A stretch of 64,000 nt of DNA from Paenibacillus_AA sp045062745. GTDB taxonomy: Bacteria; Bacillota; Bacilli; Paenibacillales; NBRC-103111. Each line of letters opens with the position of its first letter. Positions within the stretch are counted from its first letter, which is position 1. Shown piece after piece: positions 49,672-58,553 of this stretch. The notes below the pieces were generated by a model. It ran no database searches. It was not told where the DNA came from and saw nothing but the letters and a program-made list of their open reading frames with translations. Position numbers and translations under genes: made by a program. The DNA is taken from NCBI RefSeq assembly GCF_045062745.1, contig NZ_JBJGED010000012.1:62001-126000 (forward strand), given 5' to 3'.

Positions 49672-51056
49672 ACAAACGCTGGTACACAACCGCCTGGACG
49701 ACCGGGACCCTTACGGCCCTGCTGACGCTCTCGGCTTGCGGCAGCACCCCGCCCGCCACCCAATCGAAGGAGACGCCGGGGGCATCCGGCACACCGGGCA
49801 CGAAGACGATTTCGCTTTCCGTCATTACATCCAACCGATATTTGGAGACCGCGAAGGCCAACTTCGAAGCGAAGCACCCGGACATCAAAATCGACATCAA
49901 GGAGACGATCGCCGCGCCCAAGACGGACGGCAAGCAGATGGTCAACATCGGCGGCCCTAAGGATACGCAGAGCCAGGAGAAATATTTGTCCACCGTCAGC
50001 ACGGAGCTGATGAGCGGCAAGGCGTCCGATTTGATTTTGGTCGATCAGCTGCCTTACAAGAAATACGTGGACAAGAAGCTGCTGGACAACTGGAACGATT
50101 GGATCAAAAAAGATACCTCATTCGATCGAAGCCAGTACTTCACGAATGTGTTCGATGCCTTGATCTATAAGGATGGCTTGTACACCTTGCCGATCAAAGC
50201 TTCGTTGAACATGCTCTTGGGCAACCAGGAGCTGCTGGCCGGCGCTGCCATCGACGATACCAAATGGACGTGGAAAGATTTCAAGGCGATCGCGGACACC
50301 AAAATCCAGGACGTGAATAAAGATGGAGTGCCGGACGGCCCGGCGATCGGCAACTTGACGGACTCCGACTTGCTAGGCCTGCTTTTAGACAGCAGCTATA
50401 CGCAATTCGTCGACGCGGGGGCGAAAAAAGCGAGCTTCACGGGCAAACCGTTCCTCGACATGCTGGAGCTGGCCAAGTCGATGCCGAAGGGCCCGAGCGG
50501 GGCGAGCCGGGATGCGGCTCTGTTCCAATCGATCAGCCCGCGCCAATACGAAGATATGTACTTCCTGACGCAGACATCGTTTAACGGCAATGGGGTGTAT
50601 TACAACTTGCCGACCGAGAAGGAGAAGAAGGGACTCAGCTTCACGTCCGATCTGATGCTCGCGATGAACAGCAAGTCGAAATACAAGGCGGAAGCCTGGG
50701 AGTTCGTCAAATATTTGCTGTCGGAGGAGATGCAAGTGTCCCGCGATCTCGCCGGCTTCGCCGTCCACAAAAATGCGAACAAGAAGCGGTCGGAGGAGCT
50801 CGGGGTGTCCAAACCCGGCCAGCAGATTAAGCTGATGGGCAAGGACGGCAAGGAAATCGTGCCGAAGCCGCCGGAGCCGAAGGATCTCGCGCGGATCGAA
50901 GCTTACATGTCGAGCGTGCAGACGTTTGCCGAGACGGACCCGAAGGTGCGCAAAATCGTATTGGAGGAATCCGCCCCTTTCTTCAGCGGACAGAAGACGG
51001 CCGAGGAGACGGCCAAAGTGATTCAGAACAAGGTGAGCACGTATTTGCAGGAATAG
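49668..51056 (+). CDS. Sugar ABC transporter substrate-binding lipoprotein
   Basis: 462 residues, ATGA overlap with the MacB-like gene (AAGGAGTGGAG upstream). The lipoprotein signal ends in LSAC (Cys24). The mature part fits family 1 solute-binding proteins: ISLSVITSNRYLETAKANFEAKHPDIKIDIKE-type N-lobe, SGKASDLILVDQLP, DGLYTLPIKASLNMLLGN, and ALFQSISPRQYEDMYFL. It should serve the permeases at 44881 and 46083. No ATPase is encoded in the operon. Confidence 0.9.
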   Translation: MNKRWYTTAWTTGTLTALLTLSACGSTPPATQSKETPGASGTPGTKTISLSVITSNRYLETAKANFEAKHPDIKIDIKETIAAPKTDGKQMVNIGGPKDTQSQEKYLSTVSTELMSGKASDLILVDQLPYKKYVDKKLLDNWNDWIKKDTSFDRSQYFTNVFDALIYKDGLYTLPIKASLNMLLGNQELLAGAAIDDTKWTWKDFKAIADTKIQDVNKDGVPDGPAIGNLTDSDLLGLLLDSSYTQFVDAGAKKASFTGKPFLDMLELAKSMPKGPSGASRDAALFQSISPRQYEDMYFLTQTSFNGNGVYYNLPTEKEKKGLSFTSDLMLAMNSKSKYKAEAWEFVKYLLSEEMQVSRDLAGFAVHKNANKKRSEELGVSKPGQQIKLMGKDGKEIVPKPPEPKDLARIEAYMSSVQTFAETDPKVRKIVLEESAPFFSGQKTAEETAKVIQNKVSTYLQE

Positions 51057-51129
51057 GCGCCGATCAGGCAGTATGCTATATTAAAAAATAGGAGACGGAC
51101 ACGTCACGTTCAGTAAGGGGGAGGAAGGA

Positions 51130-51738
51130 ATGACCCAGGAGGATAAGAAGCCGAAACAAGAGCCCATTCGCAAGCCGGACGAGATCAAGGAACAACCGGT
51201 CACCTACGAGATATATGCCGCAATGCCTGACGACGGCAATCGCTACGAGGTGGTGGACGGGAAGCTGGAGCTGATGTCGCCGGGGCCTTCATTCCCGCAC
51301 CAATCGATCAGCGGAGAGCTTGAATATATTCTGAAGAACAGCTGCCGTTCCGAATATATGATCTGTGATGCCCCTCTGGACCTTATATTGAGTGAGCATG
51401 ATGTACGGCAACCGGATATCATGATGATCCATCGAAGCCGATTATCCATCATAACGAAACGAGGCGTTGAAGGAGCTCCGGATTTGGCGGTCGAAATCTT
51501 GTCGCCAGGCTCGCGCAAGCGGGACAAAGTAGGTAAAGCCGCTACCTATGCTCGGTACGGCGTTCCCGAATATTGGATTGTCGATCCGGAAGCGATCACG
51601 CTAGAGCGCTTCGTATTGCTCGACGATCGTTATGAACTTCAGGATTTGTTCGAAGAAAACGACCGCGTGCATTCCGAGAAGCTTCCTTGCGTCTCATTCA
51701 TAGTCAAAGACCTGTTCGCCGATATCCCGCCTTTATAG
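51130..51738 (+). CDS. Uma2-family (DUF820) putative restriction endonuclease-fold protein
   Basis: 202 residues, ATG 51130 after GGGGGAGGAAGG. The PD-(D/E)XK-type core is visible: YEVVDGKLELMSPGPSFPHQ, then VRQPDIMMIHR (Asp), PDLAVEILSPGSRKRDKVGK (Glu and Lys), and YARYGVPEYWIVDPE. Uma2 proteins are common in Paenibacillus and cyanobacteria; their targets are unknown. A strong bidirectional terminator follows. Confidence 0.88.
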   Translation: MTQEDKKPKQEPIRKPDEIKEQPVTYEIYAAMPDDGNRYEVVDGKLELMSPGPSFPHQSISGELEYILKNSCRSEYMICDAPLDLILSEHDVRQPDIMMIHRSRLSIITKRGVEGAPDLAVEILSPGSRKRDKVGKAATYARYGVPEYWIVDPEAITLERFVLLDDRYELQDLFEENDRVHSEKLPCVSFIVKDLFADIPPL

Positions 51739-51752
51739 ACTTGTACCGAACA

Positions 51753-51796
51753 AGACCCCGCCATTGTTTCCGTTCCGTCGGAACATGGCGGGGTCT
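51753..51796. terminator. Bidirectional terminator between Uma2 and sulfatase genes
   Basis: AGACCCCGCCAT (51753-51764) pairs perfectly with ATGGCGGGGTCT (51785-51796), with an inner stem in the loop. Convergent genes end on both sides. Confidence 0.8.
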
Positions 51797-51801
51797 AGTT
51801 A

Positions 51802-53313
51802 TTAAGCATGCCAGATGCGCGGCATCGGCATCGATTCTTTGCCCAGCTCGGCCCAGATATACTTGAGCAGCAGCTCGGACTTCAGCGCAGCCGAGTCCGG
51901 ATCGTCCCATAGGTTCCGAATCTCGCCGGGGTCGCGCTCCAGGTCGAACAGCTCGCCGTACGTTTGATTATAGTACACGGTCAGCTTGTAGCGGCGATCG
52001 ACGTATGTCTTCTGGTGGATCGTCGTCGGCTCGTGACGGAACTCGCAGATCGCGTGGTCCCGGGCGGCGCTCTTCGTGCCCGCCCACACCCCGCTCTGAT
52101 CGACCCCGGTCATCGCATGCGGAATCGGCAGGCCGGCGAAGCTCAGGAATGTCGGGGCCAAGTCGACGAGCGACTGAATCGCATCTGAACGATGTCCGGC
52201 CGGGATACGTCCGGGATAACGGGCGATGAACGGCAGCTTGATCAGATCCTCGTACATGAAGCCGCCCTTCGCCTGCAGGCCGTGCTGGCCGAAGAAATGC
52301 CCGTGATCGGTCGTGAACACGACCAGGGTATCGTCCGCGAGTCCCAGCTCGTCGAGCTTGTCCAGAATATGGCCGATATACTTATCCATCAGACTCGTCA
52401 TCGCGTAGTAGGTGGCGACCAGCTGCTTGCGCTCCTGGTCCGACAGGCGGACATGCGAGTGGTAGCCGTGAATGCCGTATCCGGTTTCCTTCAGCGCGGA
52501 GAAATCGGGATTCGCCTCCTGCGTCATCCGAAAATGCGGCGGGTTGCCGTCATGCTCGCCCGGCGTCGCCTCCGGGATCGTCAGCCGATCGGGATCGTAC
52601 ATCGTGTCCCAAGGCTCGGGAACCAAGTAAGGCGGGTGCGGGTCGAAGAAGCTCGACCAAAGGAAGAACGGCTCGTCGGCCTCTCGGTATTGCTCCAGCA
52701 GGGCGTTCGTGCGCTCCGCGATCCACGCATCGTAATGAAGCTCCTCCGGAATCGGCCACTTGTGCCGCTGCTGCGGATCCATCGTCCCAGTAGGCGCGAC
52801 GAAATAGTCTCTCCAGTTCAAGCATCCCTTCTCTTCCATCCAGATCGCGTAGTGCTGGCCGGCGTGAGCTTCATTCGCATGGTTGCGCGCCAATTCCACA
52901 TGATCGAACCCATAGAACGAATCCTGGAACGTTCTCCAGAAATCCAAGTCCTGCATGATCGGGTACGATTCCAGCGAAGGATAAGTATCCGTCGACTTCA
53001 GCGGTTGAAAATGCGCCTTGCCCACGAGGGCGGTGCGATAGCCGGCATCGGAGAACAACGCCCCCACCGTCTGCCGGTCCTCGAGCAGCTTCGTGCCGAG
53101 TGTCCAGGCGCCATGCTGGCTCGGGTACATCCCGGTGATGATGGAGGCGCGCGTCGGCGTACACGTCGGGTTCGGGCAATAGGCGCGCGAGAACGCGGTG
53201 CCCTCCCGGACGAGCCGGTCCAAGTTCGGGGTCGAGATTTCCGGGTTGAACGCTCCGATCGTATTCCAATGCTGTTGATCGCTTGTGATTAGCAATATGT
53301 TTGGTTTTCGCAA
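51802..53313 (-). CDS. Type I sulfatase
   Basis: 503 residues from a TTG start at 53313, with AGAGAGGGG upstream. The start MRKPNILLITSDQQHW carries the first metal-binding Asp. The formylglycine motif is intact, CTPTR at residues 51-55 within NPTCTPTRASIITGMYPSQHG, so Cys51 should be oxidised by a sulfatase-maturing enzyme encoded elsewhere. The second metal site is FTTDHGHFFGQHG. No signal peptide, so it is cytoplasmic and acts on imported sulfated sugars or small esters. An AraC-type regulator is divergent from it. Confidence 0.93.
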   Translation of the reverse strand: MRKPNILLITSDQQHWNTIGAFNPEISTPNLDRLVREGTAFSRAYCPNPTCTPTRASIITGMYPSQHGAWTLGTKLLEDRQTVGALFSDAGYRTALVGKAHFQPLKSTDTYPSLESYPIMQDLDFWRTFQDSFYGFDHVELARNHANEAHAGQHYAIWMEEKGCLNWRDYFVAPTGTMDPQQRHKWPIPEELHYDAWIAERTNALLEQYREADEPFFLWSSFFDPHPPYLVPEPWDTMYDPDRLTIPEATPGEHDGNPPHFRMTQEANPDFSALKETGYGIHGYHSHVRLSDQERKQLVATYYAMTSLMDKYIGHILDKLDELGLADDTLVVFTTDHGHFFGQHGLQAKGGFMYEDLIKLPFIARYPGRIPAGHRSDAIQSLVDLAPTFLSFAGLPIPHAMTGVDQSGVWAGTKSAARDHAICEFRHEPTTIHQKTYVDRRYKLTVYYNQTYGELFDLERDPGEIRNLWDDPDSAALKSELLLKYIWAELGKESMPMPRIWHA

Positions 53314-53440
53314 AGCCCCAAGCCCCTCTCTTCTGCTATACTAGTGCTAATTAGCCTAGGATAATCATAGCGAATCGGGATCGCTGCTGAGAACGACATT
53401 TTGTTGGGAGCGTTTATCATTTTGTTGCTTTTCGTAGTTT

Positions 53441-53446
53441 TATAAT
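53441..53446 (+). promoter_or_regulatory. -10 box of the AraC regulator gene
   Basis: TATAAT ends 21 bases before the TTG start at 53468. It gives a short leader containing GGAGG and argues against starting at the ATG at 53450. The sulfatase gene is divergent, so its promoter lies in the same 150-bp gap. Confidence 0.5.
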
Positions 53447-53467
53447 TTGATGACGGAGGAGTACCGC

Positions 53468-54457
53468 TTGAAGGAGTATGCACACGAGTACGCGGAGTTC
53501 AAATATAGAATGCCTGGCGACCTGGAGCGGGCCGGAGGCCTATGGCCTCTAAGAATCGGCTGCAACATCGCAAAGCCGAGCTATTGGGTAGGGCCGAGGG
53601 CGATCGAATGCTACAGCATCCATTGGGTTCGGAGCGGAAGCCTATTGTTGGACTCTCCGGAAGGACGTTACCGGCTGGAGGCTGGGGATTGGTTTTGCAA
53701 ATTCCCGCAGGTCGTCTACCAGTACGGGATCGCTGGGACAGAGGAAGAGCTTGCAGGAAGGAGCGCTGGTCCTTTGAAGCTGGGCTGGTTGGCGTTCGAC
53801 GGACCGCAAGCGGCGGCGATGCTTCAGGGAGCCGGCGTCACTCCCGAACAGCCGGTTAAGCGTGCGTATCGAGCCTTAGGATGCGGGCATGCAGAAGAAG
53901 ACCCTCCGGAGTGGAAAGCTTTGTACACCGCATTCGACGAAGAAGACCGAGGACTCCCATCGGCCCTCCGGCTTCAGAGCTCGCTCTATGCTTGGTTCAG
54001 CCGCTTGACGGCGGTCTCGACCCCCAGCTCGCTTGGCTCTACAACAGCAACATCACCCGGCCCAATGTATGCCATGTCCGAGCCTTCACCCGCATCCGAC
54101 GGGGCCGCTTCTCCCATCGAGCGAAAGCTGCTCGATGCCGAAGCTTATATGAAGCTGCATTACCGGGAGGGCATCACGGTCCAAGAGGCTGCTTTGCACG
54201 TCAAGCTGAATCGATCGTATTTCACCCAGCGGTTCGCCGAACGGTTCGGCCTTCCGCCCCGCGAATACTTGCAGCGGCTGCGCATGGAGGAGGCGCGTGC
54301 CTTGCTGGGCACCTCCGACCGCTCCATTACCGAGATCGCGCTCACGGTGGGATATCCGGACTTGTACGGGTTCACAAGAGCGTTCGTCCGGGAGCACGCG
54401 ATGTCCCCGACCGCCTACCGACGCATGCACCGAGGGGTTGCGAGCGATCGCGGGTGA
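53468..54457 (+). CDS. AraC-family transcriptional regulator
   Basis: 329 residues from the TTG at 53468 (GGAGG 8 bases upstream); ATG 53450 lies nearly on the predicted transcription start. The N-terminal part has a cupin-like arrangement (YSIHWVRSGSLLLDSPEGRYRLEAGDWFCKFP), which binds a small effector. The C-terminal 100 residues hold two helix-turn-helix motifs, VQEAALHVKLNRSYFTQRFA and ITEIALTVGYPDLYGFTRAF, ending MSPTAYRRMH. A low-complexity Ser/Thr linker (STPSSLGSTTATSPG) joins them. It probably controls the divergent sulfatase gene. Confidence 0.88.
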   Translation: MKEYAHEYAEFKYRMPGDLERAGGLWPLRIGCNIAKPSYWVGPRAIECYSIHWVRSGSLLLDSPEGRYRLEAGDWFCKFPQVVYQYGIAGTEEELAGRSAGPLKLGWLAFDGPQAAAMLQGAGVTPEQPVKRAYRALGCGHAEEDPPEWKALYTAFDEEDRGLPSALRLQSSLYAWFSRLTAVSTPSSLGSTTATSPGPMYAMSEPSPASDGAASPIERKLLDAEAYMKLHYREGITVQEAALHVKLNRSYFTQRFAERFGLPPREYLQRLRMEEARALLGTSDRSITEIALTVGYPDLYGFTRAFVREHAMSPTAYRRMHRGVASDRG

Positions 54458-54520
54458 TGAACGCGGGCACGCCGCCGAACCCCCATTGTGGGTTGCCCGT
54501 CATGTATCCTGGTGCTTGTC

Positions 54521-54994
54521 TTAGCCGATCTTGATCTCGAGCAGCTCGTACTCGATCGTACCGGCCGGAGCGGCGACCTCGATCCGGGCGCCTACGGATT
54601 GGCCCATCAGCGCTTTGCCGAGCGGGCTCTCGTACGAGATTTTGTTTTGCGACACATCGGCCTCGGCGGCTCCCACAATGCGGTATTCGACCCGCTCCGC
54701 GAATTCGATATCGTTCAGGATCACGGTCGACCCCAGCTGAACGGTGGACGCATCCTGACTCTCTTGAATGCGGGCGTTTTTCAGGATATGCTCGATCTGC
54801 TTGATCCGGCTTTCCATGAACGCCTGATCGTTTTTGGCCGAATGGTATTCGCTGTTCTCTTTCAGATCGCCGTAGCTGATCGCCACCTTGATCCGCTCAG
54901 CCAATTCCTTGCGCTTCACGACCTTCAGGTCCTCCAATTCCGCTTCCAATTCCGCATATCCTTGCGGGGTTAACAACATTAGTTCCTGAGCCAT
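54521..54994 (-). CDS. greA: Transcription elongation factor GreA
   Basis: 157 residues, ATG 54994. It rescues backtracked RNA polymerase by stimulating transcript cleavage. The N-terminal coiled coil has ELEDLKVVKRKELAERIKVA, ISYGDLKENSEYHSAKNDQA (with the acidic tip residues) and MESRIKQIEHIL; the C-terminal FKBP-like domain ends SYESPLGKALMGQSVGARIE and a closing YELLEIKIG. Full-length (family about 158). Confidence 0.97.
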   Translation of the reverse strand: MAQELMLLTPQGYAELEAELEDLKVVKRKELAERIKVAISYGDLKENSEYHSAKNDQAFMESRIKQIEHILKNARIQESQDASTVQLGSTVILNDIEFAERVEYRIVGAAEADVSQNKISYESPLGKALMGQSVGARIEVAAPAGTIEYELLEIKIG

Positions 54995-55120
54995 CTATTA
55001 CAGCACTCCTACTCATTCGGATATTGGTTTCAAAGTTCTCATTGCTTCATTCTACACTTGTTTGGGGAATTGTATAGCCTTCCATGGAGAAAAATTTCGA
55101 TCGCAGCGATGCCGGATCCA

Positions 55121-55166
55121 AAACAGAAGCCTGCAGCCCCCTAACGGAGGCAAGCAGGCTGGTTTT
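55121..55166 (-). terminator. Probable terminator after asnB
   Basis: AGCCTGC (55128-55134) pairs with GCAGGCT (55154-55160), with an inner CCTCC/GGGGG pairing; on the minus strand it is followed by TTCTGTTTT. Confidence 0.55.
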
Positions 55167-55202
55167 TGGCGGTAAACGCAGGGAGAGCATGCTCCAGTTC
55201 GA

Positions 55203-57053
55203 TTATTGCCGGACCACGCTCACATTGTACTCCTTCAGCCACATGTTCATCATCCACAAGTACGCGAGCAGCTGCGGCCCCGACATGAGCTGCCCGAACC
55301 AGGGCAGATTCATCTGCGACGCGTCGGACTCCGCCAGCCTGCGCACCCGCGCGACATCGATGAACTCGAGGATCGGGGAGGAAGGCTCGTTCAGGACGTC
55401 CAGCAGCTGCCCTTGCAGCGCTTGCAAGTAGTTCGGATTATGCGTCTTCGGATACGGGCTTTTCTTGCGGAACAGGACATCGTCCGGCAAGATGCCCTTC
55501 AGCGCCCGGCGGAGGATGCCCTTCTCCCGGTCGCCGGCCGTCTTGATCTCCCAAGGGATGTTGAACACGTAGTCGATCAGCCGATGGTCGCAGAACGGCA
55601 CGCGCACCTCGAGCCCGACGGCCATGCTCATCCGGTCCTTCCGGTCGAGCAGCGTCGGCATGAAGCGCGTGATGTTCAGGTAGGACATCTCGCGCATGCG
55701 TCGCGCCACACCGGTCTCGCCGGCGAGCCGCGGCACTTCCGAGATCGCCTCCTCATAGCGGGCGGCGAGCACCGCCTGCGGCTGGAGCCAGTCGAGCAGC
55801 TCCGGCGACAGCATGCTGAGCCGCGTCTCGGCGGAGAGTGACCAAGGGAACGTGTTCGCGTTCAGCGACTCTTCGCGGTGGAACCACGGGTAGCCGCCGA
55901 AGATTTCGTCGGCCGCCTCGCCCGAGATCGCGACGGTGACGTCCTTCTTGATCTCGCGGCAGAACAGGAGCAGGGAGCCGTCGATGTCGGCCATGCCCGG
56001 CGTATCGCGGGCGAGGACGGTGCCGCGCAGCGCCTCCACGAGCTCGGGCGTGTCGAAGCGAATATCGTGATGAATGGTGCCCAGGTGCTCCACCATGCGC
56101 TGGATCCAGGGGGCGTCCACGTTCGGCGTGAACACGCTGGATTGGAAATGCTTGTCGTTGTCGACATAATCGACCGAGAACGTCTGCAGCGCGCCCAGGC
56201 CGCTGCGGTTGTACGCCGCGACCGCGATGGCGGTCAGTGCACTCGAGTCGAGCCCGCCGGACAGCAGCGTGCCGACAGGCACGTCGGACGCGAGCTGCCG
56301 CTCGACCGTGTCGACGAGCAGCTCGCGCACCTTGGCCGCCGTGGCGTCTACGTCGTCTTCGTGCGGCCGGCTCTCGAGCTGCCAATACGTCTTCACGCTC
56401 AATCCGTTCGCGTCCACAACCATGCAGTGGCCGGGCTTCAGCTCGGCCATGCCGCGGTAGATGCCCTTGCCCGGCGTCCGGGCCGGACCGATCAGGAACA
56501 GCTCCGCGAGCCCTTCGCGGTCGACCTCGGGCTGGAAGCTCGGGTGGGCGAGAATCGCCTTCGGCTCCGAGCCGAACAGGAACGTGCCGTGCTGGTAAGA
56601 ATAAAAAAGCGGCTTCACGCCGACACGATCCCGCACCAGAAACAAGTTCCGCTCTTCCTCGCTCCAGACCGCGAAGGCGAATATGCCGTTCAGCCGGTCA
56701 ACGCATGCGCGCCCCCACTCTATATAGGAGACGAGCAGCACCTCCGTATCGCAGGTCGTGGAGAACCGGTAGCCGCGCCCTTCCAGCTCTCTTTTCAGCT
56801 CCGGCGCATTATACAACTCCCCGTTATAGACGATCGTATACGCATAATCCCCCTTACGTCGGGTCATGGGCTGGGCGCCGTTCTCCGGATCCATGACGCT
56901 GAGCCGGCGGTGCCCGAGCGCGCAATGGGGGGACAGCCAAGTACCGGAGGCGTCCGGTCCGCGCAACGCCATCGTTTCCGTCATATTCACGAGAATGGAC
57001 GGATAGCTGGTCAAATCTTTCCGATAGTCAACCCATCCCGTAATTCCACACAT
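55203..57053 (-). CDS. asnB: Glutamine-hydrolysing asparagine synthetase (AsnO-type)
   Basis: 616 residues from ATG 57053 (GAGAGGGTG upstream). Cys2 (MCGITGW) is the glutaminase nucleophile exposed after Met removal. The glutaminase domain (1-210) has LRGPDASG, LGHRRLSVMD and YNGELYN; the synthetase domain has the ATP PP-loop GTLLSGGLDSSALTAIA (about residue 260) and SGEAADEIFGGY. Size and sequence are near the 614-residue AsnO/YisO of B. subtilis, which works in sporulation. The stop codon lies within a copy of a dispersed repeat (55195-55210), and a second copy lies just upstream of the gene (57075-57088). Confidence 0.94.
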   Translation of the reverse strand: MCGITGWVDYRKDLTSYPSILVNMTETMALRGPDASGTWLSPHCALGHRRLSVMDPENGAQPMTRRKGDYAYTIVYNGELYNAPELKRELEGRGYRFSTTCDTEVLLVSYIEWGRACVDRLNGIFAFAVWSEEERNLFLVRDRVGVKPLFYSYQHGTFLFGSEPKAILAHPSFQPEVDREGLAELFLIGPARTPGKGIYRGMAELKPGHCMVVDANGLSVKTYWQLESRPHEDDVDATAAKVRELLVDTVERQLASDVPVGTLLSGGLDSSALTAIAVAAYNRSGLGALQTFSVDYVDNDKHFQSSVFTPNVDAPWIQRMVEHLGTIHHDIRFDTPELVEALRGTVLARDTPGMADIDGSLLLFCREIKKDVTVAISGEAADEIFGGYPWFHREESLNANTFPWSLSAETRLSMLSPELLDWLQPQAVLAARYEEAISEVPRLAGETGVARRMREMSYLNITRFMPTLLDRKDRMSMAVGLEVRVPFCDHRLIDYVFNIPWEIKTAGDREKGILRRALKGILPDDVLFRKKSPYPKTHNPNYLQALQGQLLDVLNEPSSPILEFIDVARVRRLAESDASQMNLPWFGQLMSGPQLLAYLWMMNMWLKEYNVSVVRQ

Positions 57054-57321
57054 GAGTCTTTCACCCTCTCGCCTGACAAAATCGAACTTCCATTTCCGCA
57101 ACAATACTTTAGCCTATGCGCTTGGCCTGTCTGAGTTGCGTGTCCGAGCCCGGGGGGATCGGGCAGTTGCCGGATGGCGGCAGGCAAGTTTGGTTCAAAT
57201 CATCCTTTCCCTATGGCACGGAGGGAGCTGGATTTTATACTTAGTTTGGGGTGCAGGATGAGGGATAGACGGAACAAACGCCCTGAACGAAGACGGATCC
57301 AATCGAAATGAGGTGTGCCAA

Positions 57322-58362
57322 TTGATCGTACTGAGAGCTCTGCAGCTGCCCGACGATTACCCGGCGCTCGCGCGCCTATTGAACGAATATTGGTCCGAGC
57401 CGACGACGGCGGAGAAGCTGGAGGAAGAGGATGGCAAGCTGTATAAGGTAGGCAAGACCAGCTTGAACGAGGAGGGGCGCTTGATCGGCTACGACCGCGA
57501 ACGGCAAGTGGCGGTGAATGAGCGGGGCGAGATCGTCGGATACGTCTGGTCCTGGAGAGCGCCGTGGACCGAGCCGGGCTATCTGAACAATACGCTGGTC
57601 GTAGCCCCGGCACATCGAGGCCAAGGGATCGGGGACCGGCTGCTTCGCCATATTGCGGATTGGGCGAGCCGTCTGCAGGCTTCCGACCTGATCACCGAAG
57701 TATGGGACGACGACCCGGCCGCGCTGCGGTTCGCCGAGCGGCGCGGCTTTGCCGTGGAGCGCCACTCGTTCCAGTCCGTGCTATCGCTCGAGGATGAGAG
57801 CGTCGCCGTGCGTTTGGCTCATACGGATGTGGTCCGGGAAGTGGAAGCGTCCGGCATCCGTTTCCTGACGCTGGCCGACGAGCCGGGCGAAGCGAACGAG
57901 CGGAAGCTGTACGACATGTATGTGGCTACGCTGAGAGACATCCCCGGGTTCCTGGGCGATGTCCCGGGTTATGGCGAATGGCGCAAATGGTACTTGTATC
58001 CTGAAGGCGACAAACCCGACATGGTGCTGATCGCAGCGGAAGGCGACCGCTATGTAGGCGTTGCCAATCTGATCCAGAACAGACAGACGGGCGCCGTGTA
58101 CCACGAGTACACCGCCGTCAGCGCCGCCTACCGGGGTCGGCGTATCGCAATGGCTTTGAAGCTGCTCGCCATCCAGAAGGCGATCGATTGCGGAGCGCCG
58201 TACATCCGGACGGACAACGATTCGCTGAACGCCCCCATGCTCGGCATCAACCGCAAGCTCGGCTACGAGCCGCTGCGCGGCCGGTATCGCATCGTGGCCA
58301 CGCTCGTGCAAGTACAGCGGGCTTTAAGTGCTGTGACTAGTCTTCAATCCAAGGAAATGTAA
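57322..58362 (+). CDS. Double GNAT-domain acetyltransferase
   Basis: 346 residues from the TTG at 57322 (GAGGTG 6 bases upstream); a GTG 9 bases earlier is in frame. Two GNAT domains: residues 1-160, with acetyl-CoA motif NNTLVVAPAHRGQGIGDRLL, and 175-346, with TAVSAAYRGRRIAMALKLLA and PYIRTDNDSLNAPMLGINRKLGY. Related tandem GNATs act on antibiotics or mycothiol-type substrates; the role here is unknown. Divergent from asnB. Confidence 0.85.
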   Translation: MIVLRALQLPDDYPALARLLNEYWSEPTTAEKLEEEDGKLYKVGKTSLNEEGRLIGYDRERQVAVNERGEIVGYVWSWRAPWTEPGYLNNTLVVAPAHRGQGIGDRLLRHIADWASRLQASDLITEVWDDDPAALRFAERRGFAVERHSFQSVLSLEDESVAVRLAHTDVVREVEASGIRFLTLADEPGEANERKLYDMYVATLRDIPGFLGDVPGYGEWRKWYLYPEGDKPDMVLIAAEGDRYVGVANLIQNRQTGAVYHEYTAVSAAYRGRRIAMALKLLAIQKAIDCGAPYIRTDNDSLNAPMLGINRKLGYEPLRGRYRIVATLVQVQRALSAVTSLQSKEM

Positions 58363-58384
58363 CTGCGTCAAACTTGATACCAAC

Positions 58385-58419
58385 ACCGAATACCGTCCGC
58401 GAACCGGACGGTGTTCGGT
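58385..58419 (+). terminator. Hairpin after double GNAT gene
   Basis: A 15-bp stem (58385-58399 with 58405-58419, one G-T pair) 23 bases past the stop; the T-tract is weak. No gene is seen from here to 58553. Confidence 0.6.
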
Positions 58420-58553
58420 ATTGTATAAGAAAAGCTCCTAATGGAGCCTTCTCGGAGATGTCGTCGAGTCCTTCTTTAGAGAAGCTTTTGTTGCGAGCAG
58501 AAAGTTCAATTCCGAGGCGTCAGGAAAGCTTATAGAGATGGTGTTTGAAGGGC

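Noticed and set aside
44881..51056. Complete MacAB-type drug exporter
   Set aside because: No ATPase domain or gene is present, and the genes are embedded in a sugar-importer operon.
55878..57134. Long plus-strand open frame across asnB
   Set aside because: It is antisense to a clear asparagine synthetase; its composition is that of a shadow frame and it has no motifs.
57054..57321. T-box leader or riboswitch upstream of asnB or the GNAT gene
   Set aside because: No T-box core, no long stem with terminator and antiterminator was found; only one copy of a dispersed repeat and a small hairpin.
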